From Varroa destructor (taxonomy: Eukaryota > Arthropoda > Arachnida > Mesostigmata > Varroidae), in contig NW_019211454.1 in NCBI RefSeq assembly GCF_002443255.2, positions 51,089,885 to 51,153,884 on the forward strand: a DNA stretch of 64,000 bases. The letters run 5' to 3'. Shown piece after piece: positions 1 through 14,109 of the stretch. The notes under the pieces were generated by a model that had not been told where the DNA came from, ran no database searches, and was given only the letters and a program-made list of their open reading frames with translations. The translations under genes and the position numbers were made by a program. Every line of letters starts with the position of its first letter. Positions within the stretch are counted from its first letter, which is position 1.

Positions 1-3000
1 AGTTGTTGCTTCTATATACAAGCAGCTAACGGAAGCTAGCAAATACAGTGGCTATTTTCCACCCGCGCGATTCAATTGGCCGATTAATTAACGGCTGCGT
101 AGTTTAGCTGATTAATAAGTCATGTTGTCACCCATTTATTTGTCTGTCCGTTGTTTCGTTGCTGCGAAGTAATATACCGACGAATTACGGAAATGCCGGT
201 AACGCTCACGAGAAGCAGCAGAAGTAAATCGTCTGATTTCATTTTTATCTATCGTCACCTCAGAGAGCAGCGCGTTAGTAAGCAGTAGAAATCTCGTCCA
301 TTTGACAATCGCCATAGTTAAACCGGTGTAAGCGACAGTATCTGCTCACAGGGAGCACCCATTCGCGTAGCGGGTATTTTCAGCAGTCGGATCAATAACT
401 TAGCACATCTAAGAACATGAACAAAGGCTCGTATTCTTGTATTTTTTATAGAGTCGGTTGTGGTCGTTGTCCTTACTTGAGACGGAGCGACAAGTTCTTA
501 GTTAGCAGAAGCAATGGCAATTATATGGCTAGAATGGACTATTTTTACCCCAAGTCAGTCGAAATGACAGCGTTTACCTAACGTGCAAATTTTCGCGTAA
601 TTGCAGCCTGCAGAAATTCATAGAGTCCGTTTTCTTCCAAATGCAAAATTCGATCGAGATGATCGATCGAACGAATTCGTACGAATATGGGTCTCGCGTT
701 GGACACTGGAAACGCACGTCTTATTCGAGCTCAGGTTTTAGCTCGCATATCTGTTTTTTTTTTCTGGGAAAAGGGTCCTTTCTGATCTTATAAAAATCCG
801 TGACACTCCTCAACGTATTAACTTGGCCGCTCTTTCATTGATTCTCATTTTAGACTTTTGAGAAGTATATGAGACCTTCGCAACTCCAGCTGACGCTGAG
901 AATTCGAAGTTTCTGTTTGAAGCATAGATGTATAACCTCCAAAAGTGAGGAATAATGTAAACACAACAAGGCCAATGAGAACGTTTTTCGGAACAGAATT
1001 CTATTTTGCTTGCCCCTATACAGTGTGTATTTAATGGGTGACCAGAGACGAGGAATGTCCTGGGAGAAGTCATAGGTGGACCTAGGGCTTGACTGCCTTC
1101 TTGGAGGAGAGTAGTATATACGAGTTAATTTCTAAATTTGTTTAAATTAAAAACAGACATTTTCAGTTTTTGAGTTACGCTTACTTCGAACAAGGCAGAT
1201 TACTAAAAACACTATTCTTCTTGAAATAACACCCTATCGAATATAACAGTAAGTGCTCCCGTTCGCTGCCTGTATATTGGAGAAAACGGTCCGAAATCTA
1301 CCAAAACATTCCAGATATGTTAAAACCTGATCCCCGATCAAACTTCGGGCTACCCTTCCGACCGATAGTAGTCCTTTAAGATTCACCACAAAGATTTATC
1401 TTTCCACCAGTCCACACTAGAACGCGCCAGTTTCTACGGAAGATTTGTTAGCTTAGGCCGGTGTAGGATCTGTATTTGATTCCAATTTGGATCTCTAGAA
1501 AAAAAAAAGTATACTCTCCCCCCATTACTAAACCATTACCTATTGATATCAGCAGTGAAGCAAATCGAAGAGATCACAATGACGTAAATGACACGCTGTA
1601 GATGCTAGCACCGAATGAGGCAAAAAGGTAGGTTGTCTAGCGTTTTAAATACAGATACGTTTCAACGGCGGTAGTCGACGTTGCATCTGATGGGATTCAA
1701 AAAAGCTTCCTCAAGCAAGGACAATGCACGTATATCTGTTTACAGGAAAACATAAGGTCTGACCGCAAGGATGACATAATTAGACAGAACCGTTCACATT
1801 TTAGGTGAAATGACAGCCACTTGGTACTAAAAAAATATTCAGCTGAATGTGGAAAAAAACCCACGTACAACTTATTTTTGGGACCAGCTGCTTGTTGCAC
1901 ATTAAGGGTAAGGCTGTTTAAAGAATAAAAACTTGAATTAAAGAAACTTGGCATTTAGACTAATCGGACCTGGATAGGGCGCGTGATTTCGATAGTGTTT
2001 TCGTTAGTTAATGCCACACAGTGATACTTCCTACATGTACTTCACCATATAAATGGTGGTATCTGAAGCTCGCGACAGAAGCAAAAAGTTCGACACAACC
2101 ATAGTTGAAATGTTCGTATTACTTAATTTACATAACTCGCTAATAGGTTCACAGTCTTTGTTTTGTCAAATGAGCAGGGCAAGTAGTGATTACAGGGTAA
2201 GGTAAATTGGTTCGAAAGGAAACACCGCACTTCAATCCAGTTGATACATTGATTTAATTGTCGTTATCCATTTGTGGCGAAATAAAGTGGGCAAGACAAA
2301 CTAAGATTGTAGGTAAACTCTAGGCCTAAATGTAACAGCTGGCGTAGACGCGCTTGGCTTTTGTTGGCAGCCAGCCGTCCTAAACAGTGCTTAATGGCTG
2401 CATCGCATGGAAATATTCCTGTGATTTAATTCTGACTAAACTGCAATAGCCGTTCTGCCAACTAATGGTCGAAAAAACAATGGCTGCCTAGCTTAAGCAG
2501 AAACGAAACGAAACGAAACGTAAACTCTTATACGAACAACAATCTTCACGAAACTCGTTTCCCAATCTTTTTAAGCCAATACCATCGTAATGGAAATTAC
2601 CACCTATGACAAAGAAGGTAGCAATACTCACATCATCGAAAGCGTGCAAAACAAATGTGGAAAAGTCAAATTAAAGTTGGCGGCTGAACTTAACAGCGAC
2701 CTCATGCCTGTGCTCTCTCGAGCGAGGGTTAAGTTGAAAATAACCTGGCACAGCCAAAACGCGCAAATATCAGACCGTTTTTTCTCAGCCCATCAACGGA
2801 TCGTCCTCTAGTTTCCTATCAGGCGATCGGAACTCCGTTTTCCCCTAAGTTGCTGCGTCATTGTTTTACAGCGAACCGCTTTGATACGGGTAGGTTAAGC
2901 GCCGTGGCTCGGGTTGAACCCGGCACCCTGTTTGTTGTTCCCGTGACAGTCATTTTCTAGTCCGTTTCTCATTAACTTTACTACGTCTACAACTTACGTC

Positions 3001-4885
3001 TAGTTACTGGAACGAGCTAACAAAGCTTATTTTTCATATTGATGTGGTTCGGTTAAATGGTTTGCTCAGACACAATGAGCCATAGAAGCCAGTGCACGAT
3101 CTAGCTATTTAACATCCGATTCGCCTGGTCTTCATAGAGCCTTTCAAGTCTTGACAATAACTCACGCATGCTCTATATGTTCACTGATGCATACATACTA
3201 TCTGTATGCTTTGCATGTATGCCATTATATAAATTAATCACCCTAGCCGAAGTACCGCAATACCCTTGTGATTGGAATCTCACAAAATCGTACACTTTAG
3301 TCCCTTGCAAGCCTTATATAAAAACTGCATTATTAAATTTTGCCGTTTAAAAATATATACATTGTGAGAGCGCACAACTTTAAACCAGTATGATATTTTT
3401 GTGCTACCTTGCTTCCTGCTTTGGGAATATAAAAACCACTATCATGCACAGCTATTCTGCTATCACTACCACCGAGAGGCGTGCGTGAAATATTTTATAT
3501 ATGAAACATTGACATAAAAACAATTAAAGCATTTAATTATAAACGATTGTTGATTAGTAGACAGTGAACTAAGAACTTGCCTTTCCGACACCTAAAACTC
3601 GATTGTAACAATGATCCATGTTAACTTGCCAGGAATTTCTAACAATTATAGCACTTCTCATAAAAGTATTGCTAAATAAGCACAATATACAATATTACAC
3701 CGAGGTATGAAATATACCAAAAGACCAAATGGGCGTATTAAACAAAAGTGCATGATTTAGGGTTGCTCTGCCATTCTTTCAAACATCCCTTTTCCACCTA
3801 CCCCTTACCGTAGCAGATGCATAAAGCTTGTTTTTAAACTTTTTTGTGATGCTTAAATATCCATTTATTATTCACATAAAGCTTTGAGTTGTCCAGCATG
3901 AGAAACTCAAGGTTTTATCCGTGCTAAGGCATTTAACTTATAAAAATTTCCATATTATTCTTAGACGACAGCGTATTTGGCTTGTCTCTCTGTAGAATCT
4001 GTCGTATTCTTATGAAACAATTAAACTACAGTATGCTCACAACACACAAGACAACTGCCTGGCTATTTTGGGCCAAAAAATGCTAAAAAATTGCCCAAAA
4101 TTAGAGTGCTTGCACATACTAGTATTGCTATGATGTGCTAGTACCATGTTCGAAGTAATGTGCATTTTAGGCATCACATAAATCGGCCACATTCTGATTG
4201 CGGAGCTACCACAATGACAATATGGCGTTGTTCTTGCTATTCTTTTTTCACGCCTTTGGTCGGTTCGCTACTCAGTCGGCAGCTAATGCACAGATCTGAA
4301 ACGTTTACGTAAAACCTGGCGTAACTTACTTCATAATTTGAATCTCATATATTGCTGCTCATGCACCTTAGACTGTCACTTCTTGTGCCCTATGACGAAA
4401 TCTGTATTTTTCCTGAATGCGCAAATCACTGGTAACCCATAGGCATACATACGGCCTTGACAAACCAGGACTATTTGAAAGCGAAAATGTCGCGATGCCC
4501 GTGTATTATAGTAACTAACTTGCTAGTTTTGGTGAAATATGGGCATTCTCTCCCTTAGCAAAATCCTCTAACTCTGCGTCGTTTCAAACGAATTGAGGGG
4601 ACTTTTTCCCAACTAGTTGTAACTAGTCGTCATCGTGCTATCTTTTCGACCATAGATCCAAGTATCGTGTTTATTTGTTTTGCCAATTTTTTCTGTCATC
4701 TTTTGCTACCGAGTCTAATGTGTAAAATAAGCCCTGCCTAGTAGATTCTAGGTAATCACGTCTTCAACGTCCACTTACAATAACCTCACATCAGCTATGA
4801 CCATCAACGTAATGTTTACTCGAACTTTTTTGCGCTGGTAATTATTGGTTATACGGTAAACTTGGCCTAGCTCTAACTGGTCGCT
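1..4885. other. Non-coding DNA, no gene recognised
   Basis: AT-rich sequence with the (GAAAC)4 repeat at 2500. Open frames at 810-1073 (-), 1697-1954 (-), 2590-2811 (+) and 3168-3350 (+) have no recognised motif and chance lengths. GGGTTGAACCC near 2918 makes a short hairpin but not a tRNA T-arm. Confidence 0.6.
2500..2519. repeat. (GAAAC)4 pentanucleotide repeat
   Basis: Four exact GAAAC units, 70 bp upstream of an unremarkable 73-codon frame. Confidence 0.9.
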
Positions 4886-5272
4886 ATGGTTGAGATCTTT
4901 TACGTTCTTATTTCGCTAACGCTGCTGATTCAAGGTACATCTTTGACCGAAATGGAAGTTGATTGTCGTGCTGAAGATGGCAAAAACGTTTTTTTTTTGT
5001 CAAGCAGCTTCTTGTGGCTTTTTTTTGCCAAGACAAAGTTTCTCACTTGCCGTTACACTCGACAGCGACGCTCAGTAGATTGTTGGCACTTTTTGCCAAT
5101 TGTGTCTGAAGCACCTATAGGTTATACAGATGGCCGACATCAAGCACATAAGGCACTTCGGTGTGAACAATTATGGTATGCTTTATCCTATCTATATACA
5201 TATAGAATTTGTACATTGAGTAAATCATTTTATATTAATGAGATTCTATATGTTTGTATAAAAAATAGCTGA
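4886..5272 (+). CDS. Open frame with signal-peptide-like start
   Basis: A 128-codon frame starts MVEIFYVLISLTLLIQGTS, a good match to a secretory signal peptide, then EMEVDCRAEDGKN. A T9 tract and GT at 4988, with TACACTCGACAG at 5065, would make an in-frame 78-bp intron; removing it gives DGKN-RRSVDCWHFLP. That faintly recalls the N-terminus of DNase II enzymes (C-x-x-E-x-G-x-x-V-D-W), but the rest does not follow the family. The frame beyond 5176 (ATG|GTATGC) looks like intron. Identity is unproven. Confidence 0.18.
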   Translation: MVEIFYVLISLTLLIQGTSLTEMEVDCRAEDGKNVFFLSSSFLWLFFAKTKFLTCRYTRQRRSVDCWHFLPIVSEAPIGYTDGRHQAHKALRCEQLWYALSYLYTYRICTLSKSFYINEILYVCIKNS

Positions 5273-7047
5273 AACGCTTTGATTAAAAAGTCGCAAATAT
5301 TTAAGACTATTATTAATTTACTAAAATATATAACAATATGGATGTTTATAAATATATTATAATTTACGATGTCATGACTCCGTCAACTACATAGTGGTAA
5401 AGATATGAGTACGGCGGGTTATATGTCACATGTTCCTTGATATATCGTAGTACCCCACTCATTGAAGGACATGGTAGTTCGTTTGCCGCCATCCAGTTAA
5501 TGAGCTATTAAATAAGAAATATTGAATTTAATTGGTGGTTTTTATGGCGGAGTCTAAGTTAAGTAAGTGATAAGTTACAAGTAGTATACACTGAGATAAT
5601 TCATATACTTTCTCACTGATCCGTAGGGAATCAACAGGTGTTTTGACGAAGCAAAAGCTTTGCTGTAATAAATATAATAAATTTAAATCAGTATTCTTAA
5701 TTACTTTTCACAGTTTTTATCTCCTGTATCTACTGCACTGAGTTCAAGCTAAAAAAATATATATTGTAATATTTTTTTTCCAGTATACAAGCTATTCAAG
5801 AAGTCTCCTAAAGCGTATTGAAAACATATCTGGCTTACCCAAAAAACAAATGGCTAAGCAGTACAAACAATATCTTTATTAGAAAAATACTTTTCCACAT
5901 AGTACAAGTATGTTTTACACATTGTGTAGATATTTAGCACTTTTTAACGGTAAAAAGAAACCGTTCCCTTGATATTGATGAAAAAAACAGTAAAAATGTG
6001 CCTTATCGTGCCACTAGGGACAGGAACTGTTTTTGCGTTTGATTGGGCGTTTTCACTATTCTTATGCCATTTTCGTTAAAAAAAAAAACTACTGTCCAAC
6101 GATTTAAGTTGTTAGTAACTGTGCTGTAGCCAAAACAAAAGGTCTACGACGCCTCCAGTGTTGGTGTACCACATGAGCGGTAACTGAAGTTATTATTTGT
6201 TGCAGTTAACTGCGTTTTCCACAGGAGTTTGCTCTTGCTTACATCTTTGTGTTTCGAGGAAACATTCCTTCATTTTCGTTAGAAATATGTATGTCGCTAC
6301 TGGGCATTTTCGAGTTTGTTTTCGGGTACAAATGACCGATACGGAGGGGAGGGACGCCGCAAAGAAGTACTCGGCATCCCGAGAACGACTTTGAACTGGA
6401 GTTTGCCGAGAAACCGAACCCCTCCTGTGCTCCTAAAAGAAACGAGAATGAATAAAACACAGTAGTACTCATTAACGAATGGTATGTGCAACGGTTAAAA
6501 ATAACTGTTACAAGCTGAGAAGGCTTTTGTACAAATTGATGAAACAGAACCGCTGTAGAATCGTTGAAATTCTTATACCCCTGCCTGATGTTCGATCCGT
6601 AGCGTAAAGACCACTGCATATTTACTGATTTGATTTAGATATTTGTAATATACCTATATTTTAATCGGTGAAAAAGGAAATTTCGTTTCGAATATTCCAC
6701 CTCTGTTTTACATGCTGTAAAAGTGTTCACCTTAGGCACGTCCAAGCTTGATGTAAAATTGGAAACGTTCCATAGCACATTCGCTCTATGTAAAAACTCT
6801 AATAACATGGTCCAGTTGCGCGAGTTACCAGCCTTAAGACTTCTTCACGCATATTTAACTCTAAGAAATAAATCATAGCGAAAATTATGAAGGGGAAGAG
6901 ACGGATTTTGGTCCAGCGATGCCTAAACTTGACAGTGATCCAAATGATAGAAAATAAGAAGCTATTATCTCGGAATTGTTTCACAGTCTGCAGGACCTGA
7001 AATTGCATCTAAACGTTTATCTCTGGTTTGCATCGCTGCCTATATAT

Positions 7048-7147
7048 NNNNNNNNNNNNNNNNNNNNNNNNNNNNNNNNNNNNNNNNNNNNNNNNNNNNN
7101 NNNNNNNNNNNNNNNNNNNNNNNNNNNNNNNNNNNNNNNNNNNNNNN
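7048..7147. other. Assembly gap, 100 N
   Basis: Exactly 100 N, the conventional size for a gap of unknown length. Both flanks are TA dinucleotide repeat (7041-7047 and 7148-7157), so the assembly probably broke inside a long TA microsatellite. Any frame crossing it is meaningless. Confidence 0.97.
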
Positions 7148-7574
7148 TATATATATATGCATTTATTATAAGATTACTGCGGTCGGAAGAGTGTCGGTAT
7201 ATATATATATATATACATACTCTGATATCTCAGCACACTATGACGAATTTATGTACACCATATACATATATATATACCGTTAACGAAATATATTACAGAA
7301 GCTGATCGAATTAGATATAGACGAGTGCGATAAGAGTGGGAGCAGTAAGACGATGTGTCTGCATTTCGTATACGAAAATGTGTCTGGTCGAAAGGTCGCT
7401 CAGTTGTTTCGATGTCTTAACTGCCATTGTGGACGGTTATATTGTTACGCAACCGAGTTACTGGATTTACGTATGTTACCGTAAGTAACGTCATATGTGA
7501 ATATTGATTCAAAAGCCACTAGATAGAGCAAAACCATGTACCAGCAGTGTCTATCTTCTGGGCTCTTTTTTGCC

Positions 7575-7683
7575 TGTATATATGTGTATGTGTGTGTATA
7601 TGTACATATATGTACATGTGTATATATATATATGTATGTATATGTGTATGTATATATGTATATGTGTATGTGTATGTGTGTTT
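7575..7683. repeat. Compound TG/TA microsatellite
   Basis: About 110 bp of TATG, TGTA and TATA units (TATATGTGTATG variants). It gives three overlapping open frames rich in Tyr, Val, Met and Cys that are artefacts of the repeat. Confidence 0.9.
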
Positions 7684-7834
7684 GCCAGAGCTCCGAATAT
7701 TGGCTTCAAGTTACGCATGTCTCAGTGTCTCGTGTTCGATTTCCATCAGGTCAACAATAGATTGATGTAGACTTTAATTTATTATGATTTCAATTTGCAT
7801 AATGTTCCTTCGTTACGTCTGAAAGCTTTTGTGA

Positions 7835-8362
7835 TTACCCAACATTGTAGTTACTGTTCGTCAATGGAATGGCTGAGAAGTCTACAATTGTTGAGCAGGT
7901 AAGACCGGTTAAGTTCAAATACCGAAGCATAAGCAATTTTATGAGTGCATAAATGTATTGCCCAGTCTGTAAACGTGACCTCTCTTCTGTCGTACTTACG
8001 CGGCCCGATACCGGAACATCTACGCATAAAACCTCAGTATCAGTAACCAAAACTTTCGTTTTCGGGTAGGAATGACTGTTTATCCCTGCCCTCAGAATCC
8101 TCATTGTGCTGCTGCTGCTGCTGCTGCTTGCCCCACAAACTCCATTTATTTCGACCAAAAGTAGGCGATTGTATGTTAACCGTATCTTTGTTTCATACAG
8201 TTTCCTTATTTTCTCATGCATCGGTGTATCGAAAAGAAGACTGTCTAAACCAAACGCGCATAAGGCCAGTTCTGATGTAACTTTACTAACCAGTAATATT
8301 GAACATATGCTAGAATAGAACTTGACATTAGTGTCTGTCATCTGTTTATGATATAACTGCAA
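7835..8362 (-). CDS. Longest open frame in the window, unidentified
   Basis: An ATG at 8362 opens 175 codons, the longest frame in the window, and about ten times less likely than once by chance at this base composition. It includes a run of seven Ser encoded by the (GCT)7 microsatellite at 8108-8128. No signal peptide, domain or motif is recognised; residues near the Ser run (IRKLYETKIRLTYNRLLLVE) are helix-prone. It may be a chance frame lengthened by the stop-free triplet repeat. Confidence 0.15.
   Translation of the reverse strand: MQLYHKQMTDTNVKFYSSICSILLVSKVTSELALCAFGLDSLLFDTPMHEKIRKLYETKIRLTYNRLLLVEINGVCGASSSSSSSTMRILRAGINSHSYPKTKVLVTDTEVLCVDVPVSGRVSTTEERSRLQTGQYIYALIKLLMLRYLNLTGLTCSTIVDFSAIPLTNSNYNVG
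8108..8128. repeat. (GCT)7 triplet repeat
   Basis: Seven uninterrupted GCT units. On the minus strand it encodes poly-Ser within the 175-codon frame. Confidence 0.95.
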
Positions 8363-11300
8363 AGTTCACCTTTATGTCTCAAAAGGCACCTCACACAACT
8401 TATGGGTTATCTAGTTTTGGCCTGGAACCGGAATAGAGAGAGGCATGCGCAGCTGGTGCATGTTCCTTTAATGAGCACGGAACTACGGAAGCAGCAAAAT
8501 GGCGTTCGACGGCAGTATTGTGGGACTGGCTATCTCGTGCCGAAATCGAACACACCAGGATGAGCCAAAAGATTTAATACTTCTATACTCTTTGCAGAAA
8601 GCAGCACCTACGAAGAGCTGGCTCTGGCGAACAGTTTCTCACCTCATAATTTTTGACAAAGGAAATTATTTACAAAGAACTGTACACTATAAAATACGAA
8701 TAAGTAAAGATGGTTCGTCGTCATAGAGGTTACGCAAAATGTTTCATGGACAAGCTTGTTTCAATCGCTTAAAAATTTATATCGTATGAACGTTCCAGTT
8801 CTGCCTTTATCACTCGATAGGCACCTCCGCTAAATGACCCATTCGACCCTTGGTAGCAGGATGGCAATTTCGAGTTATATTTCCGAGCTTATTAGCACTA
8901 TTTTATCAACAACAGTCTGATTGGTATCGGTCTGAGTGGTGAAACACTGGTTCAACTTCCGTTTATTGACATATCTCATATATGTTGTATTGCTCCAGAG
9001 AAAGAAATTCGGTTGAACGAAGTACATTGCGGGACTCCATACGAATTGCAAACTAAACGTCAAGGAACTTACTCAGCAAAAGTTTGATAACTTGCTGCGT
9101 CGGATGGCATAGTTGCATTTTGCATGGTCCTAGAACGAAATGCCGTTTTCAAAATGGTTCAATTCAGGGCCATATAAGGTAAGAACACATCATATATGGA
9201 CCATTGTTACTAAAGCGAAGTAAGCGAGTCTACTTACCCGAGGTAGCCGTCCATATCTGTATACGAGGCCTAACTGTAGGAATGAAACGAGGCGTCTGAC
9301 AGTTTAAAGAATAATTCAGGCTCAGTTCTTCATGGGACACGCAGTATACGAAGCAATGCCCGGTGTAGTGGTCGAATCATAGATACGGACTTTACATGAC
9401 GGCTCATTTATATTCTGTTCTAGCTCTTAGCGTACACAATGAATAATAACTGGTTTAATTTTTTTTTTTATGTATGAAGCTCAATGACACTAATCCCATG
9501 GTCCTCTACGATCTGTCCCCGCTTCCTCAAAATGTAAAACATATAACGTTAAGGTTCTATTTGAGATGACTTAATTATTTACTCAATAGTTCCTCTGAAC
9601 AACGTTTACGTTTTTGTTTAACTTCGACATATTTACGAATAGATCTGTATCATATTTAGTGATACCTTGAATGAAGTTTGTTTAAAGTTAGTCGCATGCA
9701 ATTATAAACAAGGTGCCAGAGCACATACGAAATCTGCAAATTTATCACTAAGATTATTTGTAACTTTAACTTAGCTTCTCTCTGAAACAATACATGGCGG
9801 TCGCTGTTAATTTGCGTAAAAACAATAGACTAGGAAATCAATGGGCTCTAAGTTCGGTTCTAAGTCTCTCTTAAGGGAATAACGATTTTTTTTGCGTAGA
9901 GGACACTTCCTTTCAAGATGCATCGTTATTAAATAGATTAGAACTAACGCCTTATTTGCCATAACTTTGCAATATAATGCTACAGGAGGTAAGTTAGAGA
10001 ATTGTCAAAAATCAGGCTTTATAGTACTCGCATGTTGTTGACAGTTAACCTTTAATTATCACAACTGCAGACCTGCTAGTTCTCTAATGCTATTAGGTTA
10101 GGTTTCTATTCTGTAAACACACCCTCTTCTAAACAGCAAGTGCATAGTTCTTCAAAATTAATTTCGAATTCACCCGATGATGGATTTCTTATTGCAAACT
10201 AATCTTCAGTCGTGGTTTTTACCGAATAGCTTTAAATTCACTTGCGGCTTATTTCTTCACTCATGTCCAGTACTGGACCCGGACTAAGTAGACCAAGCAA
10301 CTGTTTTAAAATGAAGATTAAAAAAAAATAGAAAAGCTCTGAAAGAGATCTAGAAGCCTGTCCTTCGTCGTGTTTTGCAGCCGGTGATTTCTGAGTGTAT
10401 CTGACCTTTTGGCAATGGTTGAGGCCTCCGCTCCTAAAATAGATTGAATAAAAGATCACAAAAGTCAGAGGCGATGAGAGTGTCAAAAAGCCTATTGTTT
10501 TTATGCTTAGTACAACTACCTGTTAAAAGGCGAAGGTCTCACGGCAGCCCATTACCTCCCAGTACCAGAATGTTACATTTTCTGTAATAACAGCTACAAG
10601 ACGATCAATATATCAATGGATTTATTCATAAACTTTCCACAGATTCTCTATTAATCCAGGACAAAGCAGAGGGTCATTCAAGGAACAATGCGGATATACA
10701 TACCATTTTGCGGATTCATTTTTACTCAACTTATCAAAAGTGTCGCATTTTATAATAAAAGATATAGCCAATACAGAAAATGTCGATATCAAAATAATAT
10801 ACAAGCTATATGGCGAACAAATTTCAACATTTCCTCTCACATAATAGAAAGTACAGCACGTTCTTCAAGCCAAAAAGTTGAACTGTGGGCTGTTTGAAGT
10901 CCGTAAAAAGTCTAGGCGAAGCTAACATGTTCAATTAAGGGGTGCTCGTCGTTTGCGTTCATGACCGAAGTCAGGGTAATTGTGTTGACTCATCTATTTA
11001 TGTGTTACATAAGATATGCATCAGGGGGGCGAATTCGGCCGCAGAACGTGTCGCTATTCATGAATAGATATGGGAAATCACAATTTTCAACAGTTTCCAA
11101 ATCATTCATTCTGTGTATTCGAACAATATTCGTAATAATAAAAGTAGTTAAAAAACACTTCTGTGTTTATCATGCGTTAAGGGGCTTCTAAGTCTTTTCG
11201 ATGCTGATAATTCTGCCAAACTTCTGGTGGGTCATAGTGGGCAAAACGCTGCCGCAAGTAAAATCTGCGTTGAAAAGCCGCCTCAAAAACGACGTTTGGT

Positions 11301-13403
11301 CTTAAGCGAACCACTTGGATGTTCTGAGTCGAAAATTACCTCATGAGGTACGACCAGTTGAACTTCTCGAAAAATAGTTAACAAATTTTGATTGAATATT
11401 GGTACTTTTTTTTGTTCGTTTGATATATTCGTATATCGAAACATGCTAAGTTATCTCAGATTGTATCTTTAAACTGATGAATTTATCGATATTTTAAGCT
11501 GCTAATGTTCGTTCTAGTATTATAAGTAACTGTTAGTCAAATTGGAAATAGGGTTGTAAATTATCCATATGGGAGAACTACGATGGCTCATCATTGACAG
11601 TGACATCGCTTTACGGTTAGGAACATATCGTTGGTTTTGTTCAGTGAGCTGGACGATCATTTCCCGGGTCATACGTGGGATGTATTATATGGGGGTGAAT
11701 TCTAGAGAAGCTTCCTTACTAGCATTATATCATCGTCAGCGCCATATAAATTAGTTAATTCCCTGCAAAAAACGCACATGATGAGCAGTCAATAATGAGT
11801 TCGGTTACGATATGATATTACTAAAGAAGCTTTCATCCATATGGTACGTGAATACGCCATATATAACTTGATACATGTTCGCAATAACCTTAGGCGATTC
11901 ACGCGTTACCTTCGAAATGGTTCGGTCTCTGAATCCCTCTGGTTCCCTAATGCCATCGTGATTTGTATTATAAAAGAAAAAGATTGCGTTAGCAAATTTG
12001 ACTCGTAGTCTAAGCTCTAACGTAGCTATATAAAATCTAACCTAAGCTAGAGATAGCCTGGTTCAATTTCTCTCTGATTAATTTCAATAGCCTGTCTAGA
12101 GTCAATGTTACCCTATATACGTTGTATACGTTTATTTATAATAGTAAAGTAGATTTATTGCTAAGCTCGTATAGGCGTCTTCAATTTATAGCGCATTTGT
12201 TTTCTCTATAAAATAAATAAATTTATGAAAATGTAACTAAAGCAATAGAGTCGTAGGTAAAATATGTAGCTGATGTCGCCTCAGGAAAGGTCGGCGCTGA
12301 AATACAAAGTCAATCTGTACAGCGAGTTTGTTGTTATAAAGAACGAGTTGATAGTTAGTGTAGTAAGCGTACGGCAGAGAATACGGTTTCAGAAGATGAC
12401 GCAACGCAGGCGATAAATCGTGAAAATTATTTCTTGGAAATTCTACTTGTCTTTGTCATGTCCTTAAGTTTGTCCACCTTGTTTTCAAACTCTTAATTGC
12501 TTGCTTGTCGTAACTTGACGATACCTTCTGGGACTCGGTGTTCTGATTTATAACAACAACTTACCTGTGTACAATGATAATGAATACAGAAGACGCTATT
12601 GGACTATTGCGAAATAGCTTGCTTGGTCTCTACGACTGTTTCCATTCATGTCGTGCGATTGACTGACGCTAGAAATCACCTTGTAGTCAGAGAATACGTC
12701 CGTTCTTAATGGTGGACTGAGTCTCACAGATAGCATTAGAAAATCGAACTAAAAGCTTTTAGAAGCTGCCTGTCAATATTCTTTAGTCTTTAATTATACA
12801 CGTTAGTCCGTCATGGGCATAGTCGACCATCAGTGATAATCAACTAGTAACTCGGAGGTCAACCAACAACCTATCTGTTCGGTCTCTTCGTGTACGTCTT
12901 TGTAAGCACGTCTTCCCATCCAAGCTAGCTGCTTACGTTAATAAATCTCTGAACTTGAAAATTCATCAAAATTAAATAATGTTTGCATTGGGTACTCACG
13001 GCTTAGAGAGCAGCATGTATTAACTCTAATAACAAAATCAAGCCCATTCCGACCTGTTGGCAAGGGCGTTAGGATGCTTGGTTTGCCACTCTTCGCATGA
13101 ACCCTTAGGCCCGTCTTTCAAGCCTTACACGTTCAATTTCATTGGGCTGACCACGTCTCTTCAACTACATATCTAGAATAGCTTCCTTCTTAATATTCAC
13201 AGTGTCAAGCTATCTAGAAACAATGTTTTGTCCTGTAACTTTTTTTTGCTGGTTAGCCATTCACGTTTATAGGGTATCGGCTTATCAATCATTCCATGTC
13301 TAGGGTCCTCATATTTGAAGCTAAAAGAGAGAATTAGGACTTATGCTTTATGGTGTTCGTCTCTAACGCTCAATCTCATACTGCATAATGTTTTCCTGGT
13401 CAA

Positions 13404-13433
13404 TTAGAGAAACACTCGTTAGAGAAACAGTCG
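13404..13433. repeat. 15-bp tandem duplication
   Basis: TTAGAGAAACACTCG is followed at once by TTAGAGAAACAGTCG, one mismatch. It lies in a 43-codon open stretch starting at 13388 that is not otherwise recognised. Confidence 0.8.
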
Positions 13434-14089
13434 TCTGTGCGGCACAAGTAGAAGTAACGCGCGAAACGTCGACGCACAATTACCGCATTGTACCGGAATT
13501 AGACTCTTCAAGCAAATAAGGATTGGTTAGACATAGGGTTGTATTTTTACGCCAGGACTCGTTATCAGATGCTTATTTACTAATTAATGATAGCTTTTTC
13601 GGCTACGCCTACAATATTAAACACAATTTTTTTACAGTAATCATAGAAGAAATCACAGAAGCAAAACACCTCCCAAGCCTCTCCTCATAGAGCATAGGTT
13701 TGTTTATATATATGTTATATTCATATTAGATTTTAACTAGCTTCAACTTTGGTCGTCCTAAGTTATATCTGGTGAATTATTTAATAGATAATAACACTAG
13801 CAGTGGTAATAATAGTAAAGCAATAATGATCACAGAATTCTAACCTGTGTACGCTGTCCATGTCTCTTAAGTTTCAAAGCTTCCATCCAGGGTCACAAAA
13901 ATCAAAGCTTAATATTATTGTTATTATTATTATTATCATCAAATTATATTACTCGAATATAGGCTTCAAAGCTCGATCGAAGAAGACTTGCTAACACACA
14001 AAACGCCAAAATCATCCTTGTATCGATAAAATTGGGAGTTAGATTGAAGACAACGGTCTTCAAGTTACTTGCAGTTTGTTGTTACTGCT

Positions 14090-14109
14090 AAAAAAAAAAA
14101 AAAAAAAAA
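14090..14109. repeat. A20 homopolymer
   Basis: Twenty consecutive A. It could be the tail of a retroposed sequence on the + strand, but no target-site duplication or coding relic was recognised upstream. Confidence 0.9.

Noticed and set aside
2880..2960. tRNA-like GGTTGAACC element
   Set aside because: The stem is only four base pairs with a five-base loop, and no acceptor, D or anticodon arms fit around it.
6976..7305. 109-codon frame crossing the N gap
   Set aside because: Roughly a third of it is unknown sequence and the rest is TA repeat translation.
7504..7770. Three overlapping frames rich in Tyr, Val, Met and Cys
   Set aside because: All are translations of the TG/TA microsatellite in different frames.
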